A stretch of DNA of 64,000 bases from an uncultured bacterium (lineage in GTDB: Bacteria > Cyanobacteriota > Vampirovibrionia > Gastranaerophilales > Gastranaerophilaceae): assembly GCA_949282195.1 (NCBI GenBank), contig CASDOW010000011.1:46411-110410 (forward strand), read 5' to 3'. Shown here piece by piece: positions 34,932 to 43,434 of this stretch. Under the pieces are notes generated by a model. The model was not told the origin of the DNA. It ran no database searches and saw only the letters and a list, made by a program, of their open reading frames with translations. The position numbers and the translations under genes are program-made. Each line of letters begins with the position of its first letter. Positions within the stretch are counted from its first letter, which is position 1.

Positions 34932-35903
34932 ATGGGAAAAATAAAAATACTTGATTGCACACTAAGGGACGGCGGATATATAAACGAATGGAATTTTAAA
35001 ACAGAACAAATGCAATCTGTTTTAAATCTTCTTTTAAATTCAAACATTGATTTTATAGAACTCGGCTTTTTAACTAAAGAAAAAAATAAAAATCAAAACG
35101 CACTTTTTGATAATTTTGAATATATAAATAAAATTACCCTCAACATTCCAAAAGAAAAACTCTGTTTAATGGTTGAATATTCAAAATTTCCACTTGATGA
35201 AATCATAAAATATTCACCAATCAAAAATATTAGAGTTATTTTCAAAAAACAAAAAATCAAAGAAGCGCTTTTATACTGCAATAAATTAAAAGAAAACAAT
35301 TTCAATGTATTTATTAACCCTACCTATATAAATGAATATTCAAACATTGAACTGATAAACTTAATTAAAGAAATCAACAAAATTAACCCTTATTGCATGA
35401 CAATCGTGGATACATTAGGGGCTTTTAATGAAAAAAATATCAAAAAACTCTTCCTATCCATTGACTTTAATTTAAATAAAAATATCAATCTTGGTTTCCA
35501 TGGGCACGATAATTTAGGATTAGCATTTTTAAATGCACAAGCTTTAATTGATTTAGCAAAAGAAAGAAATTTAATCATAGATACAAGCATTTTTGGCATG
35601 GGCAGAGGTGCAGGAAACATTCAAAGCGAATTATTAGCAAAATATCTTAACGACAACTACAAAACGCAATATGATATTTTAACTCTCCTAAAAGCAACAA
35701 GAGAAGAAATTGAACCAATATACAACAAAACCCCTTGGGGTGCTACTATGCCGTTTTATTTGGCTGCAATTTATAAGTGTCACCCTGATTATGCAAAATA
35801 TTTAACTCAAAAAAATCTACCCCTAGATGAAATTGATAACATTCTAAAAAATATACCCAAAGAAAAAAGAATTTCTTTTGATGTTAATTACATTCATCAA
35901 TAA
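34932..35903 (+). CDS. HMGL/DRE-TIM aldolase-like enzyme
   Basis: 323 residues. KILDCTLRDGGYINEW is the metal- and substrate-binding start of the DRE-TIM metallolyase family, GFHGHDNLGLAFLNAQAL holds the two His metal ligands, and GMGRGAGNIQSELLA closes the barrel. It is closest in pattern to 4-hydroxy-2-oxovalerate aldolase-like proteins found in polysaccharide gene clusters. The dehydrogenase partner of true MhpE enzymes is not here. No Shine-Dalgarno; TAAGAT lies 6 nt before the ATG. It overlaps the opposing MCE gene by 20 bp. Confidence 0.75.
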   Translation: MGKIKILDCTLRDGGYINEWNFKTEQMQSVLNLLLNSNIDFIELGFLTKEKNKNQNALFDNFEYINKITLNIPKEKLCLMVEYSKFPLDEIIKYSPIKNIRVIFKKQKIKEALLYCNKLKENNFNVFINPTYINEYSNIELINLIKEINKINPYCMTIVDTLGAFNEKNIKKLFLSIDFNLNKNINLGFHGHDNLGLAFLNAQALIDLAKERNLIIDTSIFGMGRGAGNIQSELLAKYLNDNYKTQYDILTLLKATREEIEPIYNKTPWGATMPFYLAAIYKCHPDYAKYLTQKNLPLDEIDNILKNIPKEKRISFDVNYIHQ

Positions 35904-36729
35904 CTTGTCCAAAAATAAGCCTTAATCCGCCAAATCTTTTCCTTAAGGTTTTTCTTACCCCGCAAGTTATAGCATTAACATTACTGGTTATTCCATTAAT
36001 TTCTTCTATTGTTGTATTTGTCTTTGGAACAATATCACTAACGCTGTCTGTGACAGAATTTAGCCCCGAAGTTATATCGCTGATATTTTTTGTTGTTGAT
36101 TCAAGGTTAGATACAGCATTTTCTAAAGACTGAGTATTAACCGAAGTATTTACTTTTTGAGTTAAATCACCAGCATTTTTAGTTATTTTTTTAATATCAG
36201 GCTGACTGTTTGTTAATGTTGTATTAATTATAGAAAACATCTGCTCAACTTCTTCAAGAGTTTTTGCTAATTCTTGCGAACTTTTAAAAAGATTTTCTTT
36301 CATAGCTTCTAAATCTTCCATTTTTTGACTTGCCATATATGTTTCTATATCGCCTGTTGCAATTCCTTTTAATATTGCACCGTTTGAAATCATCACCTTA
36401 GAAGGATTTTTAGGATAAATTAATTCCAAAAAATCATAATATTTATCTTTTATTTTTTCTTTTTTTAATAATACCTCTGAATTGTTTGGAATCATAAGAT
36501 TTTTGGGATACAAAACAATATTTATAAATGTATGATTAAAATCCTTTGAATGAATATGTTCTTTTGCTCTTCCTATTTTTATTCCTTTATAATAAACAGG
36601 TAATTTTTCATGCAAAGGACGCAATTCAGCAAATTTTGCACTGATGTATGTATAAGTTGTAAGCTTATAAATATAAAATCCGCCCAACAACAAAACTATT
36701 AATATAAATATATGCAAATATCTTTTCAT
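35884..36729 (-). CDS. MCE/MlaD-family protein
   Basis: 281 residues. An N-terminal membrane helix (YLHIFILIVLLLGGFYIY) is followed by an MCE domain at about 30-120 (LPVYYKGIKIGRAKEH). A long helical, Thr/Ser/Asn-rich segment to about 270 follows and carries coiled-coil heptads. MCE proteins shuttle lipids between membranes together with an ABC transporter (MlaEF). No such genes are adjacent. The start has no Shine-Dalgarno; TATTAT lies 7 nt before it. An 11-bp inverted repeat (36723-36733 / 36748-36758) spans the start codon. Confidence 0.78.
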   Translation of the reverse strand: MKRYLHIFILIVLLLGGFYIYKLTTYTYISAKFAELRPLHEKLPVYYKGIKIGRAKEHIHSKDFNHTFINIVLYPKNLMIPNNSEVLLKKEKIKDKYYDFLELIYPKNPSKVMISNGAILKGIATGDIETYMASQKMEDLEAMKENLFKSSQELAKTLEEVEQMFSIINTTLTNSQPDIKKITKNAGDLTQKVNTSVNTQSLENAVSNLESTTKNISDITSGLNSVTDSVSDIVPKTNTTIEEINGITSNVNAITCGVRKTLRKRFGGLRLIFGQVIDECN

Positions 36730-36848
36730 AATTCAGATAATAATTTAAATTATGAAAATAAAAAATTAGCAGGTCAGGCTAAATAAATGTGATAAAAAAC
36801 TAATTTATGGGTACTATAACCATGGGCAAATAAAATAAGGATATTTTT

Positions 36849-37364
36849 ATGCTTTCGAACATTTCCTCCAATAACATGCCGGAGGTAAATTCAATTTCTG
36901 CCAACCAGTCGAACAAATCAGGGAATGTTGTTCTGGCAAGGAAAAATGACCCCGGCTATATGAAGTCTATGGATTATGATAACGACGGCATTATCATAAT
37001 GGAAGACTTTAATCAATATTGCGAAAAAAATTCTATTGACGGAAACGGCAGATTAAGACTGCTCACAATTATTTTACTATCCAAAACAACTTCTGAAATA
37101 AAAAAAGAAATTCAAGAGAAAAACCCGCAAGATTTTAACGACAAAAACAAAGAAACCGATTCTCAATTTGCTAAAGAAAATAACGGCGAAAAAATCAGCT
37201 ATCAAGAATATATTGAATATTATGATAAAAAATACACCCAAAATGAAGATATAAAAAAAGAAGAAAACAAAAACCCGAAAGATATAAAAATCAAAAAAGC
37301 GCTTGACGCTTACAGTACAAAAGAAGAAGAAAAACCCGAAATAAAAATTGACGGCAAAATATAA
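36849..37364 (+). CDS. EF-hand-like protein with acidic, charged tail
   Basis: 171 residues. Begins MLSNISSNNMPEVNSIS, sharing an N-x-MPE-(V/I)-(N/D) motif with the protein at 39253. SMDYDNDGIIIMEDFNQYC is a good EF-hand loop (D-x-D-x-D-G); SIDGNGRLRLL and NGEKISYQEYIEYY are weaker. The last 70 residues are Lys/Glu-rich and probably disordered. AAGGAT lies upstream. No signal peptide. Function unknown; calcium binding is inferred from the loop only. Confidence 0.6.
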   Translation: MLSNISSNNMPEVNSISANQSNKSGNVVLARKNDPGYMKSMDYDNDGIIIMEDFNQYCEKNSIDGNGRLRLLTIILLSKTTSEIKKEIQEKNPQDFNDKNKETDSQFAKENNGEKISYQEYIEYYDKKYTQNEDIKKEENKNPKDIKIKKALDAYSTKEEEKPEIKIDGKI

Positions 37365-37434
37365 TTTTATTTTATTATCAAAAATTTTTTTTCAGAGTTT
37401 TTAAATGTAATGTAAAATAAAACATTTAAAACCA

Positions 37435-38832
37435 ATGAAAATTAATTTTTCAACAAATTACACAAACAATTTTATTAATAATTCTTTTAAACATAAGACT
37501 GCTAAAATTCAAAAGCAATCTTATGTTTCAATGTTTAAAAATAATATTCCCTTTGGCGCAACTTTAATATATTTTAATCCGACAATTCCTCAAAACAGAA
37601 AAATAGAAATAAATGAAGCAAAAGAAATCTTTGAATCAATAGGCATTAAGGCTAAGCTAAACGAAGAAGACAACACGCTTGAAATCAGTGAATACAGACA
37701 GCCAAACAGAACAACAACCTTCAGAAAGATGGGCATAGATGAAAATGAATTATTTAGACACGTAAAAGCAATTCAAGGAAATGCCGATTTTAAAAATTCA
37801 GACTTAACATCCTTGCAGAACCTTGAATCCATAGGCAAAAATGCCAATTTTAGCTATTCAAAAATTATTAATTTAGGAAACCTTAGAATAATCGGAGGAA
37901 ATGCTGATTTTAAAAATTCAAAAATAACCTCTCTGAAAAATCTATATACAATTCTTGGGAATGCAGATTTTGAAAAATCAAAAGTAATAGACTTAGGCGA
38001 ACTTCAAAGCATTTCAGGCGATGCAAATTTTAAAGACACAAACTTAATATCAACTCAAAAACTTGAATTCATTGACGGAAATGCATATTTTAACGGCTCA
38101 AAAATATTTAATCTTCAAAATTTATTGGCAATCGGAAAAGACGCAAACTTTATAAACTCAAATATAACACGTCTTAATAAATTAGAAAGCATAGGCAAAA
38201 ATGCTTGGTTCTGTAATTCAAGAGTAAGAAATCTTGACAATCTTCAAGTTATTAAAGGAAACGCACATTTTGAAAATTCAAAAGTAATCAACCTTGGTAG
38301 CTTAAGAGAAATCGGAGGCGACGCAATTTTCTTAAATTCTCCTCTAACAACTCTTAATAAGTTAAAATACATTCACGGCGCGGCATTTTTCACTAATTCC
38401 GAAGTTAAAAACACAGGAGAACTCATATTTATCGGAAAAAGCGCTTGGTTTGGCGGCTCTAAAATCACTTCCTTGGGTAATATATCTGCAATCGGCGGAA
38501 GTCTTATGTTGAAAAATTCAAACGTAGTAAATCTTGGCAAGTTAAAATCAATAGGCGAAAGTGCGTATTTTGAAGACACTAAACTAAAAAGCCTTGGCAG
38601 ACTGGAAAATATCGGCTTAGACGCCCATTTTGAAAATTCCGCATTGACTACTCTTGGAAAACTCCAAAATATAGAAGGTGATGCTTATTTTGAAAATTCT
38701 CACCTTAAAAACACAGGATATTTAGCACACACTGGCGGTGCAATAACATATAATAACTTATTTATACCTCAAAGCACCGTTAATTATCTAAAAATTATCC
38801 AATTAGCAAATTTAATCGCATCAAACCAATAA
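37435..38832 (+). CDS. Solenoid protein of sixteen 20-residue repeats
   Basis: 465 residues. The first 112 form a separate domain after a leader with IPFGATLIYFNPTIPQ. Residues 113-432 are sixteen uninterrupted 20-residue repeats with the consensus IGGNAxFxNSxITxLxxLxx. Hydrophobic residues at positions 1, 5, 7, 12, 15 and 18 and Asn or Ser at 9-10 suggest a right-handed beta-solenoid or short leucine-rich-repeat-like fold. The last 33 residues cap the array. No signal peptide and no Shine-Dalgarno. Such arrays usually serve as binding scaffolds. I do not know a named family with this exact repeat. It overlaps the opposing arsR-like gene by 12 bp. Confidence 0.7.
   Translation: MKINFSTNYTNNFINNSFKHKTAKIQKQSYVSMFKNNIPFGATLIYFNPTIPQNRKIEINEAKEIFESIGIKAKLNEEDNTLEISEYRQPNRTTTFRKMGIDENELFRHVKAIQGNADFKNSDLTSLQNLESIGKNANFSYSKIINLGNLRIIGGNADFKNSKITSLKNLYTILGNADFEKSKVIDLGELQSISGDANFKDTNLISTQKLEFIDGNAYFNGSKIFNLQNLLAIGKDANFINSNITRLNKLESIGKNAWFCNSRVRNLDNLQVIKGNAHFENSKVINLGSLREIGGDAIFLNSPLTTLNKLKYIHGAAFFTNSEVKNTGELIFIGKSAWFGGSKITSLGNISAIGGSLMLKNSNVVNLGKLKSIGESAYFEDTKLKSLGRLENIGLDAHFENSALTTLGKLQNIEGDAYFENSHLKNTGYLAHTGGAITYNNLFIPQSTVNYLKIIQLANLIASNQ
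37771..38730 (+). repeat. Sixteen in-frame tandem 60-bp coding repeats
   Basis: The DNA behind the 20-residue repeats has an exact 60-bp period over 960 bp with no insertion or deletion, while individual copies have diverged strongly. It is a coding repeat and not a CRISPR: units are contiguous, degenerate and in frame. Confidence 0.9.
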
Positions 38833-39099
38833 TTGTTTTAAAATTTTTATAACTTTAGGATTTTCAACCCTATAACAAATCTGGTTGCCAATACGATGAG
38901 AAGTTAATACTTTTGCGTTTTTTAAAATAGATAAGTGCTGTGAAACAGTTGGCTGAGCTATATTTAAACATTCGCTCATTTTTGTTACGTTACATTCTTT
39001 TTTATGCATTAAATTATATGCAATTATAAGTCTTGTCGGATGAGCCAAAGCTTTAAAAATAGCACAATATTCATCTGTATTGATATCAAAGGCTTTCAT
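38821..39099 (-). CDS. ArsR-family transcriptional regulator
   Basis: 92 residues, winged helix. CAIFKALAHPTRLIIAYNLMHKKECNV leads into the helix-turn-helix (MSECLNIAQPTVSQHLSILKNAKVL) and the wing (SHRIGNQICYRV). The ELCVCDL metal box of classical ArsR is replaced by KECNVTKMSE, which keeps one Cys, so the effector may be a metal, a redox signal or something else. An inverted repeat 15 bp upstream is a likely operator. Neighbours do not reveal a target. Confidence 0.82.
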   Translation of the reverse strand: MKAFDINTDEYCAIFKALAHPTRLIIAYNLMHKKECNVTKMSECLNIAQPTVSQHLSILKNAKVLTSHRIGNQICYRVENPKVIKILKQLLV

Positions 39100-39113
39100 G
39101 CTATTAGAATATT

Positions 39114-39131
39114 ACAATATATGAATATTGT
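39114..39131. promoter_or_regulatory. Probable ArsR-type operator
   Basis: ACAATAT-ATGA-ATATTGT, a perfect 7-bp inverted repeat ending 15 bp before the regulator's start codon, in the gap to the divergent gene at 39253. ArsR/SmtB proteins bind AT-rich repeats of this kind. Confidence 0.5.
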
Positions 39132-39252
39132 CAATTTGTCTAAATATAAAAAAACTGCCTTTGTAACAGTTTTGCAATATAGGTAATAAATATCTAAAGA
39201 ACAAAAATACAAATGTCGTATAAGATTATAAAGGTAAAAAGAAAGGTAGATT

Positions 39253-40485
39253 ATGGGTGCTTCAGATTTTGGTACAAATTCCATGCCGGAAATTGATTTT
39301 AACAAAAGAATAAGTCAAGTTAACGATTATCTTAAAGGAAAAGGCATGGAGGCCGAATATCTGTCAAACGAAGAAGCGGTTTCAGTTTTTAACGAAATTG
39401 CAGATTCTAATGGAGATGTTAACGCGCAAGATTTTGCGCTGGCATTAGCTCAACAATACGATAGTTCAATTAAAGATATCGATGATTTAGATAAAGACTA
39501 CTACTATGCTCTTACGGGTATAGCTTTTGCAGACGGCGACGGCAGCAGCTTTTCTTTAGAAGATTTGGAACTGTTTCAAAAAGAAGTAGAAAAATACACC
39601 GAACAACAGCAAGCTGAAAATACTTCTGCAACAAGAAACGACCAAGGTATACTTGAAAATACGCCCGAATATTTTAAACAAAGGAGCACTAATACAGCAA
39701 GCGACAGGATTAAAGTAGACAACAATGGAACTTATTACGTTGTTGCAGATGCATTTAACAAAAATAAATCCGATAACATTGACTGTTATTCAAGATTAAT
39801 AACTAATATATACGGATACAGCTATGATTCCGAAGAAGGCAAAAAGCTAATGGAGGCTTTATTGGAAGCAAATCCCGATCTTGAAAACGGTATGCAGGTA
39901 GGAGAAAGAATAAATCTTGTAAACGCGCAAGAAGTATTAAATTTAGAACCCGCACAAGACAATAATAAACCCGTATTAGATGAAAATAAATCAGAAACAT
40001 ATAACGGCTATATAGAACAATTCTATCAAGAAGTAAATAACGACAACTTACATACTATGCTTTTAGATAAAGAACTATCTCCAAACGAAAAAGTAGAATT
40101 GTTATCAGAGGCAAAAACATATAACTCCGAGCTTGTTGAACAATACCTAAAACAAGATGATACTTTCTATGTAAGTTCATTTATTGGAATGACATATAGC
40201 GATAATTATTCAGTCGATGATATAGCTAACTTTATATCAGGTTACAACGAAGTTCAAGGTTCCAATAAGAGCCTGAATATCAGTGACAATCTTGTTGGCA
40301 CATTTATAGAAAGCTGTGTAGCTCTTTTTGAAAGGGCAGCGCAATCAAATGAAACCGATAAACTGAACAATGCAAAAGATGTTGCAGAAAATATCAGAAC
40401 AACTACTTGCTTTAATAACGCAGAAAAAGAAATGTTATTAGAAAGATTAAGCGTTGCAAGCGGACAATATTTTACTTTGTCATAA
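39253..40485 (+). CDS. EF-hand-like protein with LysM-like segment
   Basis: 410 residues. Begins MGASDFGTNSMPEIDFN. Residues 35-110 contain EF-hand-like loops (ADSNGDVNAQDFALAL and ADGDGSSFSLEDLELF). Around 155-235 a segment (GTYYVVADAFNKN ... LMEALLEANPDLENGMQVGERINL) resembles a degenerate LysM domain, whose end normally reads LLxANPxL-PGQxLxI. The rest is helical and acidic. AAAGGTAG precedes the ATG. LysM would imply contact with peptidoglycan, yet no signal peptide is visible, so export, if any, would use another route. Confidence 0.6.
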   Translation: MGASDFGTNSMPEIDFNKRISQVNDYLKGKGMEAEYLSNEEAVSVFNEIADSNGDVNAQDFALALAQQYDSSIKDIDDLDKDYYYALTGIAFADGDGSSFSLEDLELFQKEVEKYTEQQQAENTSATRNDQGILENTPEYFKQRSTNTASDRIKVDNNGTYYVVADAFNKNKSDNIDCYSRLITNIYGYSYDSEEGKKLMEALLEANPDLENGMQVGERINLVNAQEVLNLEPAQDNNKPVLDENKSETYNGYIEQFYQEVNNDNLHTMLLDKELSPNEKVELLSEAKTYNSELVEQYLKQDDTFYVSSFIGMTYSDNYSVDDIANFISGYNEVQGSNKSLNISDNLVGTFIESCVALFERAAQSNETDKLNNAKDVAENIRTTTCFNNAEKEMLLERLSVASGQYFTLS

Positions 40486-40579
40486 CAAAACAAGTAAAAA
40501 TACAAAACACCTTGTTACAATAATACCTAATATAAATATAATGAAAAAATAAAATTTTTCTTTAATACTTATATATATT

Positions 40580-40608
40580 AAAAGGTCGGATAAGTCCGAC
40601 CTTTTATT
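40580..40608. terminator. Bidirectional terminator, 39253 gene / 40612 gene
   Basis: AAAAGGTCGGA and TCCGACCTTTT form a perfect 11-bp stem with a TAAG loop; T runs follow on both strands. It separates two convergent genes. Confidence 0.88.
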
Positions 40609-40611
40609 CTT

Positions 40612-41064
40612 TTACAAATTTGAATAATAATCATTTGATTTTTTAATTAATTGTTCAACACGCTTTTTGATTTCATCTCTGTTTTTGGGTTCGTTTAAAT
40701 ATTCAAGAATTTCATTTTTTGTACCTTTTAATAAGTAATCATTTAAAGCGCTGTTGGAATTTTCCTTCATAACCCTGATTAACAATCTTCTTGAATCTTT
40801 TGGGTTAATTTCATCACATTCAACAATATATCTGACTATTGTTTTTGGTTTTTGCGTAATTTCAGGTACTCTAAAAAATACAGATGTTTCTCTATTAAAT
40901 TTACCGCTTTCAGGCACATCTTCTTTGACCATTTGAGCTAAAACATCAGCAGTTTTATTAACGAAATAATTTATATCATTTTTACTTTGCTGCATGCCTG
41001 AAGCTCCCGTTCCTTTTTTTATTCCCATAAAAGGATTATTATAATTAGTTTGTATTACTTTCAT
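40612..41064 (-). CDS. Small protein downstream of the RelA/SpoT-domain gene; candidate immunity partner
   Basis: 150 residues, no signal peptide or membrane helix. It begins MKVIQTNYNNPFMGIKKG, an N-terminal leader similar to other proteins here, then a soluble alpha/beta part (ETSVFFRVPEITQKPKTIVRYIVEC) and a Lys/Glu-rich helical end. No family recognised. It starts 8 bp after the stop of the 730-residue gene and ends at a strong terminator, so the two make one operon. Small soluble proteins in this position next to toxin-like synthetases are often antitoxins or immunity proteins; that is inference only. Confidence 0.55.
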   Translation of the reverse strand: MKVIQTNYNNPFMGIKKGTGASGMQQSKNDINYFVNKTADVLAQMVKEDVPESGKFNRETSVFFRVPEITQKPKTIVRYIVECDEINPKDSRRLLIRVMKENSNSALNDYLLKGTKNEILEYLNEPKNRDEIKKRVEQLIKKSNDYYSNL

Positions 41065-41072
41065 TTTTTCTC

Positions 41073-43265
41073 CTATTTTATCATATTTAAAACAAAATCA
41101 AAAATTTTATTGCCTGTTTTATTGCTTGATTTACTTAATTTAATTAATCCTTCCATGTTAAGTTTTGAAAGATTTCTTTTTGAAATTCCGTCCGTAATAT
41201 AATCAAAAATAACAGGTAATGAAGCGCTTTCATCCAAAAGCCCCAATTCTTTCATTCTTAAAGTTTTATATGTATCAGAAAGATATCTGTTATAGTTTGA
41301 ATAATTTTCATCACTCATGGTTTTAATTAAATTGTAAATCTCAGAATATTTTTCATTACTTGCTGAAATTTTTCCTGTTCTAATGTCATAAGGAATATGT
41401 TCAACATCAGCAAATCCGTTAACTTCAACACCTCTTAACTGTAATTCGCCATTTGCAATTTCGCCGTTATCTAAAATATGCTTTGTATTCATTTGACCTG
41501 ATGTATAGCCTGAAACTTTTGTTGCACCTTTTGAAGTTTGATTAAATTCAATATTTACATTATCAGAAGTTGTTCTTGTCATCCTAACAACATCATCAGC
41601 TAAAACCTCAGCCTCATTTTGGTTAAATAATTTTGCTTTTGTTACTATATTAAAAGGTTCATCCGGAGAAATAACCTTGTTTGAAACAGCGTCACTATAT
41701 GCGTCGATAATTTCATGGATTTGTTTTTTTGTAAAATATGAAGTTAATTCATCACCGTAATTATTAAGCTCTGTAATTCTGATACTTCCTGTTCTTATGC
41801 CTTCACATAATTGATTAACCGCGCTTTGCATTTGTTCTGTTTTTAAGCAATCTATAATTTCATCACTTACATTAGACAATGCACTTACGGTTTCTTTAGC
41901 TAAAGTATCATCATTTTGAATATATCTTATAAAATCATCAAAAGTTGCGTCAATTCCAAAATCCCTAAGCGCATTTTCAACAATTTCTTTTGATTCAGTC
42001 TTGCTTAGATTTTTCATCTGAATTCTTACACCAATTACATCCCCAATTGCCGAAGAACATTCTTCTATAGTATCAAAACCCATATTATTATTTAAATTTT
42101 TTCTTGCCAATTTTGAAAAAATCGAATCTTGACCTTTTGCTCTCGCTGTTATAGTTTCAACATCGGTTTTATCCATAAATACTCTGTCAACTTGCTTAGC
42201 TGTTTCATCAAGCTCTGAATCAAACTTCTTAGCTAAAACTTCTGATTTTTCCGATAAATCGCTCAATTTTTCAGCTTTTGAAAAATATTCTTCTTCTTTT
42301 ATTACCTTAGAAGAATTATTTTTATTAAAATTATCTATATAATCTTGTGCTTGAGCTTGATTATCAATTTCATCTTGAAGATTTTTATTATGACTAACTT
42401 GAAATTTTGATGTTTCACTTGGCATATGATTTAATTTATTTTGAGCTAAACCGCTTGAAATACCGCCGAATAAACCGCCAAAAACTGCTCCTGACAATGC
42501 ATTTTGAGCAGTTGTTGACATTAAACCTTCTAAGGTAAATTCTTCATTATCAACAATCGTATTAACGCTATAATCCGCTGCGCCTGTTGCAGCTCCTGTT
42601 ATAACACCTGCTTTTGCCCCTTGAATAGCTCCTTGTTTAAATGCTTCTTTAACTGTTTGACCCGCAATAGGAGCTTTAACAAAACCGGCAGTTAAAGCAG
42701 AAACCATGCCGTCAACAGCACCTGTAACTCCGTCTTTTGCAATTTCTTTAACATCTAGCGCGTCACCTTCAACTTTATTTGTGGCTCTATCCAGTGTTTT
42801 AAACCCTGCGTTTGCAGCTCCGCCGACAACGGCGCCCATTAAAAGCGCACCGGCTCCACCTGTAGAAATTGCAAAACCGGCTGTTAATAATCCTGTCAAA
42901 GTATTTGAAATTAAACTTAGTGCACCTTCTTGTTTGTTTTTATAGCTTTCAATAGCTTCAAAGGCTTCTTCATATGAGATTTTACCTTGTTCAAATTGTT
43001 CAATTTTTTCTATAACATCTGATGAACCCATACCAAGACTTGTTAAATTTTTAAAACCATTCCAAAGATTTCCAACAACACCTTGTTCATCTTGGACATC
43101 CATAAAGGCTTCTTTTAATAAATTAACTTCATCAGAAATTGGATTTTGTGCAAAAATTGAAGATTTATCATCAAAATTTGATAAATCTAAAACATTATAA
43201 GGAATATTTGTTTTTGATAACTTGGAAATATTGTATAATTCAAGGGTTGTATCGTAATTTTCCAT
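41073..43265 (-). CDS. 730-residue protein with C-terminal RelA/SpoT-type nucleotide synthetase domain
   Basis: Residues 1-110 are helical. Residues 113-275 are Gly/Ala-rich and hydrophobic (LTGLLTAGFAISTGGAGALL, GAKAGVITGAATGAA, GAVFGGLFGGISSG), like the linker or membrane-active part of large secreted effectors. From about 365 there is a RelA/SpoT-like synthetase domain: R375-x-K377-x3-S381 (ARAKGQDSIFSKL, ATP site), D409-V-I-G-V-R414 (metal/catalytic Asp), G586-Y-T-S589 and E607-L-Q-L-R611 with VEH623xxY626. The usual His of GYxSxH is Met592, and about 130 extra residues lie between D409 and Y587. It may make (p)ppGpp, (p)ppApp or modify RNA; which one is not predictable. Confidence 0.65.
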   Translation of the reverse strand: MENYDTTLELYNISKLSKTNIPYNVLDLSNFDDKSSIFAQNPISDEVNLLKEAFMDVQDEQGVVGNLWNGFKNLTSLGMGSSDVIEKIEQFEQGKISYEEAFEAIESYKNKQEGALSLISNTLTGLLTAGFAISTGGAGALLMGAVVGGAANAGFKTLDRATNKVEGDALDVKEIAKDGVTGAVDGMVSALTAGFVKAPIAGQTVKEAFKQGAIQGAKAGVITGAATGAADYSVNTIVDNEEFTLEGLMSTTAQNALSGAVFGGLFGGISSGLAQNKLNHMPSETSKFQVSHNKNLQDEIDNQAQAQDYIDNFNKNNSSKVIKEEEYFSKAEKLSDLSEKSEVLAKKFDSELDETAKQVDRVFMDKTDVETITARAKGQDSIFSKLARKNLNNNMGFDTIEECSSAIGDVIGVRIQMKNLSKTESKEIVENALRDFGIDATFDDFIRYIQNDDTLAKETVSALSNVSDEIIDCLKTEQMQSAVNQLCEGIRTGSIRITELNNYGDELTSYFTKKQIHEIIDAYSDAVSNKVISPDEPFNIVTKAKLFNQNEAEVLADDVVRMTRTTSDNVNIEFNQTSKGATKVSGYTSGQMNTKHILDNGEIANGELQLRGVEVNGFADVEHIPYDIRTGKISASNEKYSEIYNLIKTMSDENYSNYNRYLSDTYKTLRMKELGLLDESASLPVIFDYITDGISKRNLSKLNMEGLIKLSKSSNKTGNKIFDFVLNMIK

Positions 43266-43368
43266 AGTATCAATATCTCTCTTCTTGGTATCGTTATATA
43301 TTAATAAAGTATATATTTAGTATATAATTGCTAAAACAAAAGAAAAATGTTAAAAATATTAAGCAAAA

Positions 43369-43398
43369 ATAAAGTCTGATTAAATAATCAGACTTTAT
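43369..43398. terminator. Terminator of the 43435-43914 gene
   Basis: ATAAAGTCTGATT and AATCAGACTTTAT form a perfect 13-bp stem with a 4-nt loop, followed on the minus strand by a T-rich tract. It isolates the downstream 730-residue gene from this one. Confidence 0.85.
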
Positions 43399-43434
43399 AG
43401 TTGTTTTATTTATATATTACATTTAAATGCCAAC

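Noticed and set aside
37771..38730. Sixteen 60-bp repeats as a possible CRISPR array
   Set aside because: The units are contiguous, degenerate and in frame with a protein; there are no unique spacers and no cas genes.
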